64,000 nt of DNA, taken from positions 66,098 to 130,097 of the forward strand of contig CAYNKA010000012.1 in NCBI GenBank assembly GCA_964397655.1. Reading direction: 5' to 3'. The DNA comes from CAYNKA01 sp964397655 (GTDB taxonomy: Bacteria > Spirochaetota > Spirochaetia > DTKZ01). Each line of letters begins with the position of its first letter. The stretch's first letter is position 1. Below the pieces are notes generated by a model, which saw nothing but the letters and a program-made list of their open reading frames with translations, did not search any database and was not told where the DNA came from. Of this stretch, positions 32,546 to 41,032 are shown piece by piece. A program made the position numbers and the translations under genes.

Positions 32546-33175
32546 GTGCCGGGACGGGAAAGGATTCCTCTCGACTGCATCGTCCTCGCCGCCGGCCTCT
32601 CCTCACGGATGCAAGCGTTCAAACCAGTCCTTCCTCTCGCCGGTTCCACCGTCATCGAGCGGGCCGTGGGGAACGCCCTCGCGGCCTGCCGCAGGGTGAT
32701 CCTCGTGACGGGCTATCGGGCCGAGGAAGTCGAAGCCCTGTTCCGCCTCGACCCGAGGGTGAAGCCCGTGCGGAACCCGGCCTACGAAACGGGGATGTTT
32801 TCATCGATACGGCGCGGAGTCGCCGAGGCGGAGGGGCCGGCCTGCTTCCTGCAGCCCGGCGACCTTCCCTTCGTCCCCGAAGAGCTCTTCTTCTCGCTCC
32901 ACGAGGCCTTTCTTTCCCGATGCGGGGACGAAGCGAAGGCGCTGCCTGCCGCCTTCAGGCCCGAGGGAGCGGGGAGGAGGGGACACCCGCTTCTCCTGAA
33001 CCGGGCCTTCATCGGCCTCGTTCTCGAGGCTTCCGACGGTTCTTCCATGAGGGATCTGTTCCGGACGGCGGGCGCCCCTCGGGCGGTTCCCTGCCTCGAT
33101 CCTGGGGCGTATTTCGACCTCGATACCCCCGAGGACTATGAAAAGGCGTCCTCGGAAGCGTCGCCCTGGGGTTGA
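32546..33175 (+). CDS. MobA/MocA-like nucleotidyltransferase
   Basis: 209 residues from a GTG at 32546 behind GGGGGACG, 11 bases after pssA. The N-terminus has LAAGLSSRM and KPVLPL (~14-30), the nucleotide-binding loop of MobA/MocA-type NTP transferases, then QPGDLPFVPEE (~107-117), the metal-binding Asp motif, and GHPLLLNR (~148-155). Relatives transfer CMP or GMP to molybdopterin or sugar phosphates. No molybdenum-cofactor genes are nearby, and placement behind pssA could mean a role in lipid head-group or polyol-CDP synthesis, but that is inference. Confidence 0.8.
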   Translation: MPGRERIPLDCIVLAAGLSSRMQAFKPVLPLAGSTVIERAVGNALAACRRVILVTGYRAEEVEALFRLDPRVKPVRNPAYETGMFSSIRRGVAEAEGPACFLQPGDLPFVPEELFFSLHEAFLSRCGDEAKALPAAFRPEGAGRRGHPLLLNRAFIGLVLEASDGSSMRDLFRTAGAPRAVPCLDPGAYFDLDTPEDYEKASSEASPWG

Positions 33176-33184
33176 GACCGATCG

Positions 33185-34495
33185 TCAGGGCCGTTCTGCG
33201 ATGGGGACGAAGGCCCTCTCCGTGTTGCCGGTGTAGACCTGGCGGGGCCTCATGATCTTCTGCTCCTTGTCCTTGCGGTTCTCGAGCCAGTGGGCGATCC
33301 AGCCCGGCAGTCTGCCTATCGCGAACATCACGGTGAACATGTTGGTTGGGATGCCCATGGCCCGATACGCGATCCCGGTATAGTAGTCGACGTTCGGGTA
33401 GAGGTTCTTTTCCTTGAAATAGGAGTCGTTCATGGCCGCTTCCTCGAGGGCGAGAGCTACGTCGAGGAGCGGATCGTCCTTTATGCCGAGATGGGCGAGG
33501 AGCCGCGTGCAGGCGTCCTTCGCGATCCGGGCCCGGGGATCGTAGGTCTTGTACACGCGATGTCCGAACCCCATGAGCCGAACCTTGCCGTCTTTCTTCT
33601 TCGCGGATTCCACGACGTCCTTGACCTTGTGGCCGCCCTGCAGAATTCCTTCGAGCATCTCGATTACCGCCTGGTTCGCTCCTCCGTGCAGGGGCCCCCA
33701 GAGCGCGCAGATCCCCGCGGCGATCGACGCGTACAGGTTCGCCCCCGAGCTTCCCACGGTCCTCACCACGGTCGTGGAGCAGTTCTGCTCGTGGTCGGCG
33801 TGGATGATGAGGAAGAGGTTGAGGATGTTCTCCAGCACCGGGTCGATCTGGTAGTCGCGCACGGGCGACGAAAACATCATGTTGAGGAAATTCTCGCAGT
33901 AGCGGAGCTTGTAGCTCGGGTACACGAAGGGAAGGCCGACGGATTTCCGATAGGAATACGCCGCTATGGTCCTCATCTTCGAGAGAAGTCTGGTGACCAT
34001 GTTGTCGATTCTTTCGTCCGGGGACTCCACCTGGAGTTCCGGATAGAAGGTCGCGAGCGATACCACCATGGCGGAAAGCACCGCCATGGGATGGGCGTAT
34101 TCGGGATAGTTCCGGAAGAAATGCTGCATGTCCTCGTGGATCATGGAATGAAGGTTCATGAGCTCGGAAAAGCTCTTCCTTTCCTGGAGGTTCGGAAGCT
34201 TGCCGAAGATGAGAAGATAGGCCACGTCGAGGAACATGCAGTTCTCCGCGAGATCTTCGATCCTGTAGCCCCGGTGGAGGAGAATTCCCTGCTCGCCGTC
34301 GACGAAGGTAATGTCGCTCGAGCAAATTCCCGTGTTCGCCAGTCCCGGATCGTAGGTGAGGCACCCGGTTTCCTTTCGGAGCGAGGTGACGTCGATCGCG
34401 CGCTCCCCTCTGGATCCTTCGTAGATCGGAAGGATCAATTCCTTTCCGTCCACGGACAATGACGCCATGTTCACCTTGGTTTTGCCGTTGTCCAT
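33185..34495 (-). CDS. gltA: Citrate synthase
   Basis: 436 residues, type II (hexamer-class length). Catalytic residues are in the expected motifs: the first His in LIIHADHEQNCSTT (~232-245), the second in MGFGHRVYKTYDPR (~307-320) and the Asp in YPNVDYYTG (~366-374). It condenses oxaloacetate and acetyl-CoA. It follows the HAD-phosphatase gene by four bases. Convergent with the nucleotidyltransferase gene. A full TCA cycle cannot be judged from this window; in many spirochaetes this enzyme serves glutamate synthesis. Confidence 0.95.
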   Translation of the reverse strand: MDNGKTKVNMASLSVDGKELILPIYEGSRGERAIDVTSLRKETGCLTYDPGLANTGICSSDITFVDGEQGILLHRGYRIEDLAENCMFLDVAYLLIFGKLPNLQERKSFSELMNLHSMIHEDMQHFFRNYPEYAHPMAVLSAMVVSLATFYPELQVESPDERIDNMVTRLLSKMRTIAAYSYRKSVGLPFVYPSYKLRYCENFLNMMFSSPVRDYQIDPVLENILNLFLIIHADHEQNCSTTVVRTVGSSGANLYASIAAGICALWGPLHGGANQAVIEMLEGILQGGHKVKDVVESAKKKDGKVRLMGFGHRVYKTYDPRARIAKDACTRLLAHLGIKDDPLLDVALALEEAAMNDSYFKEKNLYPNVDYYTGIAYRAMGIPTNMFTVMFAIGRLPGWIAHWLENRKDKEQKIMRPRQVYTGNTERAFVPIAERP

Positions 34496-34499
34496 TCAT

Positions 34500-35141
34500 T
34501 CACCTCCGGAGAAACGATTCGAGTTCGGTTATTTTTCTGATGGTTGGAAGCCCGTGATCGAGCCGGTCGTGCTTTCCGGTCTCGTCCACGAGCAATCCCT
34601 GGCCTCCGATTTCCCGGAACGGGAGGAGGTATCTCGGCAGGTCGTCGATGAAGAGAACCTCCTCGGCGGAAGAGGCGCCGACGGCTCTCACGCCGTTGTC
34701 GAACGCTTCGCGATGGGGCTTGCCGCAGAAACGATTGTACCGGATGTCTATGATCCGGGCGAAACGGTCAGCTATCCCGAGGCGGTCGAGGACCCGCTCG
34801 GCGTGCTCGATGGGGGAATTCGTGAGCACGATCTTCGGAAGATCGATCCTGTCGAGCATCGCGGGAAGTTCGGGATCGAAGGCGATGAAATCCCCCACGT
34901 TCAGGGGATGGACCGCCTCGAGGTACCGGTCCTCTTCGCGGAATCCGTGGGCTTCGCGGAGCCAGGTGAGGGTCGTTCCGAAGGGGACGGCGTCGGATTT
35001 TCGCCTCCGTCTCGCCTCCTCGGGCGGCACTCCGAGGTAGTCGGCGACGAAGAGGGTCATGAGCCTGTCGATTTCCCGGTCGAGACCGCTGGAAGATGGG
35101 TAGAGCGTGTTGTCCAGGTCGAAGAGCAGATACCTTACCAT
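34500..35141 (-). CDS. HAD-superfamily hydrolase (pyrimidine 5'-nucleotidase-like)
   Basis: 213 residues. HAD motif I FDLDNTLYPSSSGLD (7-21) with the SDT1/pyrimidine-5'-nucleotidase-type LYP after the Asp pair, motif II IVLTNSP (~104-110), motif III Lys in GKPHREAF (~141-148) and motif IV FIDDLPRYL (~165-173). A cytosolic phosphomonoesterase; substrate uncertain. Transcribed together with gltA from a promoter six bases before its start. Confidence 0.86.
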   Translation of the reverse strand: MVRYLLFDLDNTLYPSSSGLDREIDRLMTLFVADYLGVPPEEARRRRKSDAVPFGTTLTWLREAHGFREEDRYLEAVHPLNVGDFIAFDPELPAMLDRIDLPKIVLTNSPIEHAERVLDRLGIADRFARIIDIRYNRFCGKPHREAFDNGVRAVGASSAEEVLFIDDLPRYLLPFREIGGQGLLVDETGKHDRLDHGLPTIRKITELESFLRR

Positions 35142-35147
35142 GGGGCC

Positions 35148-35176
35148 ATTAGATCATGGAAGGCGAAAAAGGACAA
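35148..35176 (-). promoter_or_regulatory. Promoter of the HAD-gltA pair
   Basis: Minus strand TTGTCC (35176-35171), 17-base spacer, TCTAAT (35153-35148), six bases before the start at 35141. Confidence 0.5.
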
Positions 35177-35221
35177 GATATTTATTGCATAATTAAACGG
35201 AAAAATTGAATAATTATGTAT

Positions 35222-35938
35222 TCATCGGGATGCGTGCAGGACGGAAACCTCGTTGCCGTCGGAATCGGCCCCGAGTTCGCGGTTCAAAGGATCGGTCTTC
35301 CTCATGCCGTCGACGACGTAATAGTAATAATGCGTTCCGGGGAGAATCCTGAGGGAGATGGAATAGAGGCCGGGTTTCACCTCCTCGAGGCGATGCATGT
35401 AGGGATCCCAGCCGTTGAAGGTTCCCGCCACGAAGACGGTTCTGCCCGGAACGGTTTTCATGTTGAATTCGGCGGTCCGGGTCTTCGTCTCGTAGATCGG
35501 GCTCTTCAGTTTGGCTTCCGCGACGGCGGGCGGAATCTCAAAGCGGGAAACCGCGATGCCGTCCAGGTCCCGGACCTTCAGCCGGTTCGTGGAATCCGTG
35601 GTCCAGAGGCCGTCGATGACGATACGATAATCCACGTGCTTGAGCCCCTCGGGAATGGGGTAGACGTAGAACAGCACGCCCTTCTGGTTTCGCTGGAAAA
35701 GGTGAACCTCCCTGAAGTTTTCGTGGGCGAAGGCTATTCCGATGTAGCGGACGGGATAGGACGGCTTCTGCGTGAAGAAAATCGCCCCCTCGAACACGTG
35801 AGGCGGCGCCGCTTCCCTCGTCCCCATGATCTTGAGATGCAGTTCGGTGGTCGATTCGAAAGCCGGCGCCGAAGGAACCGCCGCGAGGGTGAACAGCACG
35901 GACAGGAGGAGAATCCAGCGGTAGATCGTTTTTTCCAT
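35222..35938 (-). CDS. Exported protein with a glycogen-binding (CBM48/AMPK-beta-like) domain
   Basis: 238 residues. Signal peptide 1-26 (hydrophobic ILLLSVLFTLAAV, cleavage near PAFES). The C-terminal ~80 residues match the E-set carbohydrate module of AMPK-beta and glycogen-branching enzymes: VFVAGTFNGWDPYMHRLEEV, then PGTHYYYYVVDG and KTDPLNRE. The middle region (VHLFQRNQKGVLFYVYPI, DYRIVIDGLWTTDSTNR) looks like a second copy of the same fold. No catalytic domain is attached. An exported version without an enzyme suggests binding of a glycan or a protein in the periplasm. Start 35938 chosen for the signal peptide and GGGAAAAGACG upstream. Divergent from flcA. Confidence 0.78.
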   Translation of the reverse strand: MEKTIYRWILLLSVLFTLAAVPSAPAFESTTELHLKIMGTREAAPPHVFEGAIFFTQKPSYPVRYIGIAFAHENFREVHLFQRNQKGVLFYVYPIPEGLKHVDYRIVIDGLWTTDSTNRLKVRDLDGIAVSRFEIPPAVAEAKLKSPIYETKTRTAEFNMKTVPGRTVFVAGTFNGWDPYMHRLEEVKPGLYSISLRILPGTHYYYYVVDGMRKTDPLNRELGADSDGNEVSVLHASR

Positions 35939-35969
35939 AATGTCGTCTTTTCCCACGGCGCTTTCACGG

Positions 35970-35999
35970 TTGATCCGGAAAAAGCGCTCCTGCTATAAT
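35970..35999 (+). promoter_or_regulatory. Promoter of the flcA-like gene
   Basis: TTGATC (35970-35975), 18-base spacer, TATAAT (35994-35999); leader of about 80 bases to 36083. Confidence 0.55.
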
Positions 36000-36082
36000 T
36001 TTCGGATCGTCGCCGCCGATCTTGAGGAGGGGGATTCACCTTTTTTGTCTTTTCGCCGACAATCATGAATATAGGAACATAA

Positions 36083-39000
36083 ATGCCTCGGTTGGAAGAT
36101 ATCAACAAGTTCGTCGAAACTCTCAACACCCTCGGCCGTGAGCAGGAGATTCTCGCCGAACGCGGGGAAAAAATAGAAGCCGTCAAACAGCCCGAGTCCG
36201 GCCTTTCGGACGACCTCAAGGACCTTTTCGGCGCTCCGGCCGAGGGCGGCGATGAAACTCACGGAAAAGAGGAAGCGCCGCTCGACTTCGCGTCGCTTTT
36301 CAACGAGCCTGCTGACGTCGAGGCGAAGGAGCCCGAGTCCGAAGACTTCGATGCCGGCCCCGAAATGCCGGACTTCGGCGGCCTGGGCGATCTCGGTCTC
36401 GGAGAGGAACCGGAGAAGGCGGAGGAACCGGAGAAGGCGGAGGAACCGGAGAAGGCGGCGGAGCCGGAGGAGCCGGAGGAGCCGGAGGAGCCGCAGGAAC
36501 AGGTATCCGGAGGCTTCGAGACCGTCCCTGAAACGCCGGACCTCGGAGATCTCGGAGACCTCGGCCTCGGAGCGGAACCCGAAGGGGGCGCCGAATCAGG
36601 TTTGCCGGAGGCGGAAAAGGAAATCTCCTCATCGGAGGACGATCTTCTCAAGGGCTTCGGCATCGAGGAAGGACGGGAGGGCGATACGGGGACTGAGGCC
36701 GCCGGAGTACCCGAGGAATTCTCCTTGGACGCCGACCTGACAGAGGAGCCCGAGACCCCTGCGGAAGAGGAACTGAAGGACGATCTCGACTTTTCCCTCG
36801 CCGATTTCGGGATCAAGGAGGAGGCAGAGCCCGGCGGCGAGCCCTCCGAGGCCGAAGCCGGAACCGGCGAGACTCGGGACGACTTTTCCCTTCCCTCCGA
36901 CCTCGGGCCGGCCGAGACGCCCGGCGGGGAGAACGAAGCGTTCAATCTGCCCGACGTGGAGGACGCTTTCGGCTTCACGGAGCCGGAGGAAACGCCCCCG
37001 CCCGCCGGAGAAGAGGAATTTTCCTTCGAAGCGCCGAAAGAGGAAGCGGGAACCGCCGGCGGAGGGGACGATTTCTCCGAGGATCAGGCGGTCGAGGTGG
37101 AGGACATTCCGGAAACCCCGGTGTCCGACGAATTCAGCCTCGGCGATTTCGGGGCGGAGTTCGGCCTGGTCGGCGAGGACAAGAAAGCCCAGGCCGCGGA
37201 GCGGGAACCGGCGATCAACATCCCGGAAGGCGCCCCCGAAATCATCGCAGCGGCGACCGGCGAAGGTTTCAGCCTTTCCGACGAGGATTTCGAGCGGCTC
37301 AAGAAGACTCTCGCCGTTCTTCCGCTCAACGTGAGGATAGCGGTAGAGGACATCATCGGCGAGAACAAGGCGGACGAGGAAGGTCAGCTCAAGCTCGTCC
37401 GGATGCTCGTCGCCGGCGAATCGGTCAAGAACGTGGCCGGTTTCGCGGGCAAGCTCATCGGCCGTACGCTCACGATACCCAAGGGATACGAGAAGCGGAC
37501 CGGGCTCGAATTCGAGGCCGAAAAGAGATCGTTCGCTTACGTGTTCCGGGAAAACATCCTGCCCATCCTCAAGGTCGCCGGAGCGGCGACCGCGGCCCTT
37601 GGGCTCGTCGTTTTTCTCGGATACCAGTTCGTCTACAAACCCATCTACGCGGGTTCGCTGTTCCGCAAGGGATACGCCCTCATCGAAAACGACCGGTTCC
37701 GTGAAGGAAACGAGCTCTTCGCCAAAGCCTTCGCGGTATGGGACGACAAGGACTGGTTCTTCAAATACGCCGAACTCTTCGCTTCGAAGCATCAGTATCG
37801 CTACGCCCAGGGAAAGTACGAGGAACTCCTCTCCCTGTACGCGGATTACATCGACTCGAAGACCCAGATCAGGACCGAGAGGAAAAAAGACAAGTATTTC
37901 AAACGAGGCGTGCTCGACTACGCCCTGCTCGAATCGAAAACGCTGGAAAATTACGAGAAGGCCGAACGCATCCTGAAAAGGCTCCTCGACTCGGACATGT
38001 ACGATTACGAGGGTCTCCTCGCGGCGGGTGAGAACTATCTCAGGTGGGCGGACATCGACGTGTCCAAATTCGAATCGGCGCGCCGGGATTTCGGAATCAT
38101 GCTGGACAAGTTCGGACCCCGCGACGAGATCCTGTTCGGTTTTCTCGAGTTTTTCATCAGAACCGACAACAAGGACGAAGTGCACCGGCTCAAGGCGATG
38201 TTCGAGGCCAAGAAGGACCTGAAGGTCGACGTGCCCAGATTCGCGGAGCTCGGCGGGTATCTCATCGATAAGAACGAGCTCACCGACGTGAAGAAGATCC
38301 TTTTCCGGGCCATGGAGGCGAACGAGCGCGTGGCGGAAGTCCATTACCAGTTCGCCCGTTTCTACAGGATCACCGAGGCGCCGCGGGACGAGAAGAAAGC
38401 GTTGGACAACGTCGTGATTCTCTACGGCGGGACCCGACCTCTGGGGAAGAAGCAGATCTGGAAATTCATCGACACCTACAACCGGCTCGGGGAACTGCGC
38501 TACCGTCAGAAGCAGATCATCGACGCCGAGAAGGCCTTCAAGGAAGGAATCCGGCGTTACGAGGAGGCGGTGGAAAAGAAGCTGCTCAAGAAGGACCCGA
38601 CCCTCGGCAGGATCTACGTGAACCTCGGCGACATCTACTACTACGTGAGCGGCGATTACGAGGCGGCCCTGGAGAGGTTCCAGCAGGCGGAGGACTCCGG
38701 CGTGCGCGACCCGAGGGTCAGCTACAAGAAGGGATTCATCCGCTATCGTCATGAGGATTACCAGGAGGCCGTGAAGGAGTTCGCCAGGGCGGAGGATTCC
38801 ATGGCCTCCAACGCGAACCTCCTCTTCGCCATGGGGAACTCCCTCTACGAGCGTAAGGATTATTTCGCGGCCGAGGGGTATTATTCACATCTCGCGGACA
38901 AACTCGACACCGCGAGACGGAACATCAAGAACATACGCCCTCACGAGAAAACCTCGGACAGGGCGGTCGTACTCAACCAGATGAGGCTCTACAACAACCT

Positions 39001-39265
39001 GGGCGTAGTCCTGCACAAGCTCGGGGAGAGAACGAGAAATCCGAAGAAGACCTCCAAGGCCCTCGTCTATCTCACGGATTCCTCCGAGCTTTTCGAGAAC
39101 TTCAACCGCGATCCGGAGACCCTGGAACGCAAGGATACGAAGAATCTCGCCTATCTGAACATGCGCCAGATACTGTACCCCAGGCGCAACTACGATCTCG
39201 AAATCTACCACGCGATACCGCGGGACGTGGACGAGCAGGGATTCTCCGAAACCGGCGAGAAGTGA
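36083..39265 (+). CDS. flcA: FlcA-like periplasmic flagellar collar TPR protein
   Basis: 1060 residues. Residues 1-~400 are strongly acidic and low-complexity, with repeated phenylalanine/aspartate segments (DLGDLGLG, FSLADFGI) and a Glu-Pro-Lys-Ala repeat. A single transmembrane helix lies at ~494-516 (ILPILKVAGAATAALGLVV). The C-terminal ~540 residues are TPR-like helical repeats (RLGELRYRQKQIIDAEKAFKEG and similar), predicted periplasmic. This layout and the start PRLEDINKFVETLN match the spirochaete-specific protein known in Borrelia as BB0326/FlcA, needed for the collar and stator assembly; that name is from memory and not checked by search. Single-gene unit with its own promoter and a shared terminator. 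Confidence 0.8.
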   Translation: MPRLEDINKFVETLNTLGREQEILAERGEKIEAVKQPESGLSDDLKDLFGAPAEGGDETHGKEEAPLDFASLFNEPADVEAKEPESEDFDAGPEMPDFGGLGDLGLGEEPEKAEEPEKAEEPEKAAEPEEPEEPEEPQEQVSGGFETVPETPDLGDLGDLGLGAEPEGGAESGLPEAEKEISSSEDDLLKGFGIEEGREGDTGTEAAGVPEEFSLDADLTEEPETPAEEELKDDLDFSLADFGIKEEAEPGGEPSEAEAGTGETRDDFSLPSDLGPAETPGGENEAFNLPDVEDAFGFTEPEETPPPAGEEEFSFEAPKEEAGTAGGGDDFSEDQAVEVEDIPETPVSDEFSLGDFGAEFGLVGEDKKAQAAEREPAINIPEGAPEIIAAATGEGFSLSDEDFERLKKTLAVLPLNVRIAVEDIIGENKADEEGQLKLVRMLVAGESVKNVAGFAGKLIGRTLTIPKGYEKRTGLEFEAEKRSFAYVFRENILPILKVAGAATAALGLVVFLGYQFVYKPIYAGSLFRKGYALIENDRFREGNELFAKAFAVWDDKDWFFKYAELFASKHQYRYAQGKYEELLSLYADYIDSKTQIRTERKKDKYFKRGVLDYALLESKTLENYEKAERILKRLLDSDMYDYEGLLAAGENYLRWADIDVSKFESARRDFGIMLDKFGPRDEILFGFLEFFIRTDNKDEVHRLKAMFEAKKDLKVDVPRFAELGGYLIDKNELTDVKKILFRAMEANERVAEVHYQFARFYRITEAPRDEKKALDNVVILYGGTRPLGKKQIWKFIDTYNRLGELRYRQKQIIDAEKAFKEGIRRYEEAVEKKLLKKDPTLGRIYVNLGDIYYYVSGDYEAALERFQQAEDSGVRDPRVSYKKGFIRYRHEDYQEAVKEFARAEDSMASNANLLFAMGNSLYERKDYFAAEGYYSHLADKLDTARRNIKNIRPHEKTSDRAVVLNQMRLYNNLGVVLHKLGERTRNPKKTSKALVYLTDSSELFENFNRDPETLERKDTKNLAYLNMRQILYPRRNYDLEIYHAIPRDVDEQGFSETGEK
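36404..36493 (+). repeat. Tandem coding repeat in flcA
   Basis: Three perfect copies of an 18-base unit, GAGGAACCGGAGAAGGCG (36404-36457), then shorter nine-base units of the type GAGGAGCCG to 36493. They encode EEPEKA and EEP repeats in the acidic region. All units are multiples of three, so copy number can change without breaking the frame. Confidence 0.85.
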
Positions 39266-39308
39266 GGTCCGGCCCGCGCTTCCCGCTCTTGCCCGCATGA
39301 ATGAAAAA

Positions 39309-39338
39309 GGCCGTCCGGTCATCGGACGGCCTTTTTTT
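39309..39338. terminator. Bidirectional terminator between flcA and ilvE
   Basis: GGCCGTCCG (39309-39317) pairs perfectly with CGGACGGCC (39323-39331), with A-rich sequence on the left and TTTTTTT on the right, so it can serve both converging genes. Confidence 0.85.
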
Positions 39339-39339
39339 C

Positions 39340-39395
39340 GGCAGGCGGGGGGCCGTACCCCGGAGCAGGCTCCGGGGGGCTTCATTTCGGCCGCG
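39340..39395 (-). repeat. 56-base element with palindromic core, copy B (3' UTR of ilvE)
   Basis: Second copy of the element at 12945-13000, 45 of 56 positions identical. Its core is a perfect nine-base inverted repeat, CCCCGGAGC / GCTCCGGGG, with a two-base loop. As in copy A it sits between the stop codon of a minus-strand metabolic gene and its terminator. Confidence 0.7.
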
Positions 39396-39412
39396 ACGGG
39401 ATCGCGGCGCGG

Positions 39413-40510
39413 TCAGTCCGGGACCTTCGTCATCCAGCCGAATTTGTCGGCGATCGAGCCGTATTGAATCCCTTTCAGGGTCTTGAGGAGGTTGACCGTG
39501 AGTTCGCCGGGCTTGCCGCCCGCGAACACCGCGGTCCTTCCGGCGTGGGTCAGGGACTCGATGAAGGCCACGCCCGCGGCGGTGCCGGTCACGAAGCATT
39601 CCTTCGCGGAACTCATCGCCTCGTCGATGGGAACCGGCCTTTCCTCGGTCTTCACTCCCATGTCGCGGGCGATGGCGATGACGCTCTTTCGGTTGATGCC
39701 GGGAAGGATCGTGTCCTTGAGGTCAGGCGTCACGAGCGTGCCGTCCTTCAGGTAGAAGAATATGTTGCAGGAGGAGCCTTCCTCCACGTACTTGCCTTCC
39801 TTGGCGTCGAGGAAGACCGCTTCCATGTAGCCGGCCTTCTCCGCCTCCTTCTTCGCGATGATGGGGACTACGTAGTTCGAGCAGCATTTATAGCAGCCCG
39901 TTCCCCTGGGATTCGCCCTCACGCGGTCGGTGGTGACCGCCTTGGCGTTCGTCCCCTCGAAGTAGGTCGAGACCGGGGTGGCGACGACGACGACCCAGGG
40001 TTTGGCCGAGACGCCGAGTCCGATGCCCGGTTCGGCGTAGGTGAAGGGCCGGATATAGATCGAATGCCCGCTCACGAAGTTGTCCTTTTCCCAGGCGGAG
40101 TCGTAGGCAGGGGCGTAGCCGGCCTTCTTGTTCCGCCGAACGACTTCGAGCACTGCGTCGACGAAGAGCTTTTCGGGAAAAGCGGGCATGAGGATGCCTT
40201 TCATGGAAAAGTTCATCCTTTTCGCGTTTTCCTCGGGACGGAAAATCTTGAGGGAACCGTCCTTCTGCGGGTAGGCCTTGAGACCTTCGAAAACTCCGAG
40301 TCCGTACTGGGTGGAATAGTTCACCAGGGGAAGGTCGGGAAAGGAATTCCTGCTCGCGAGGAGGTCTGCGATCGCCGCGGGCCCGAGCGCCGCTTCGGTC
40401 TTCGGATCGGAATGCGGCTTTTCCACGTAGGCCTCGGTCCACGCGTCCTTTTCCTGATACTGCGCCTGATACACCCAAGGATACATCGCCAATGAAAAAC
40501 CCTTTGCCAT
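39413..40510 (-). CDS. ilvE: Branched-chain amino acid aminotransferase
   Basis: 365 residues, the longer class-II BCAT type. PLP-enzyme class IV motifs: YGLGVFEGLKAY (~69-80), IYIRPFTYAEPG (~151-162), the Lys region GTGCYKCCSNYV, where the PLP lysine is likely the Lys of YKCCSNY (~204), EEGSSCNIFFYL (~244-255) and TGTAAGVAFIESL. It transfers the amino group between branched-chain keto acids and glutamate. Starts behind GGAAGGAGC. Together with ilvC in this window it covers two steps of valine/isoleucine synthesis, though the two genes are not linked. Confidence 0.93.
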   Translation of the reverse strand: MAKGFSLAMYPWVYQAQYQEKDAWTEAYVEKPHSDPKTEAALGPAAIADLLASRNSFPDLPLVNYSTQYGLGVFEGLKAYPQKDGSLKIFRPEENAKRMNFSMKGILMPAFPEKLFVDAVLEVVRRNKKAGYAPAYDSAWEKDNFVSGHSIYIRPFTYAEPGIGLGVSAKPWVVVVATPVSTYFEGTNAKAVTTDRVRANPRGTGCYKCCSNYVVPIIAKKEAEKAGYMEAVFLDAKEGKYVEEGSSCNIFFYLKDGTLVTPDLKDTILPGINRKSVIAIARDMGVKTEERPVPIDEAMSSAKECFVTGTAAGVAFIESLTHAGRTAVFAGGKPGELTVNLLKTLKGIQYGSIADKFGWMTKVPD

Positions 40511-40767
40511 ATGAAGCTCCTTCCGTTTGCGGAAAATGATGACCGGTATCTTTCAGAAATCGCGATCTAGAGGTTTTTCGTCTCCGTGGAAGGCGATTTT
40601 CGAAAGGCCCGGGCTCGACTGATTATACCACCAGCGGCTGCCGAATTGCCGTCACGGTGCGACGTGCGATCGAACGCATCGTACGGCGGTTTCGCAACTC
40701 CTCCAATTGTATTTCGGAGTTTGGTACTGGTCAAGCAATTACGCTCGGTCGTCGCTGCATTTTTTGC

Positions 40768-40986
40768 AGGGAAGCGTTTCCTGAAATCGACGAGCGGCAT
40801 GCCTTCGGCGGCGAAAAGCCGGGCGGCCGCGGACAGGATCAGGAGTCCCTCGAGCGCCGCAGCCGGCAGGAGGAACCGGAAATATCCCGCGGACTTCTTC
40901 GTGAAAAAATTCCATGCGGCGTGATAGACTGCTGAACCGAGTACGAGCGGGAAGTCGAGGGTGCCAATGCGCCGGAAGCACGGCAC
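40768..40986 (-). pseudogene. Truncated DMT/EamA-family permease remnant
   Basis: Read on the minus strand from a GTG at 40986, about 60 codons encode a hydrophobic segment with LVLGSAVYHAAWNFFTKKSAG and FLLPAAALEGLLILSAA, the typical first two helices of an EamA drug/metabolite transporter. Beyond that the hydrophobic pattern is lost and the sequence runs into unrelated Arg/Thr-rich residues. I read it as the 5' remnant of a deleted transporter gene. It also overlaps the yqgE promoter region. The rest of the gap from 40511 to 40767 shows nothing beyond the ilvE Shine-Dalgarno. Confidence 0.5.
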
Positions 40987-40993
40987 ATTTCGC

Positions 40994-41023
40994 TTGATAG
41001 CCGCGAGATTTGAGGCGTATACT
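40994..41023 (+). promoter_or_regulatory. Promoter of yqgE
   Basis: TTGATA (40994-40999), 18-base spacer, TATACT (41018-41023), then GGGAGGGCG and the ATG at 41033. The Shine-Dalgarno-like GGGAGG is immediately after the -10 box, so most of it would lie upstream of the predicted transcription start. Confidence 0.5.
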
Positions 41024-41032
41024 GGGAGGGCG

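Noticed and set aside
36404..36493. Short tandem repeats as a possible CRISPR array
   Set aside because: The units are contiguous without spacers and translate as EEPEKA within flcA.
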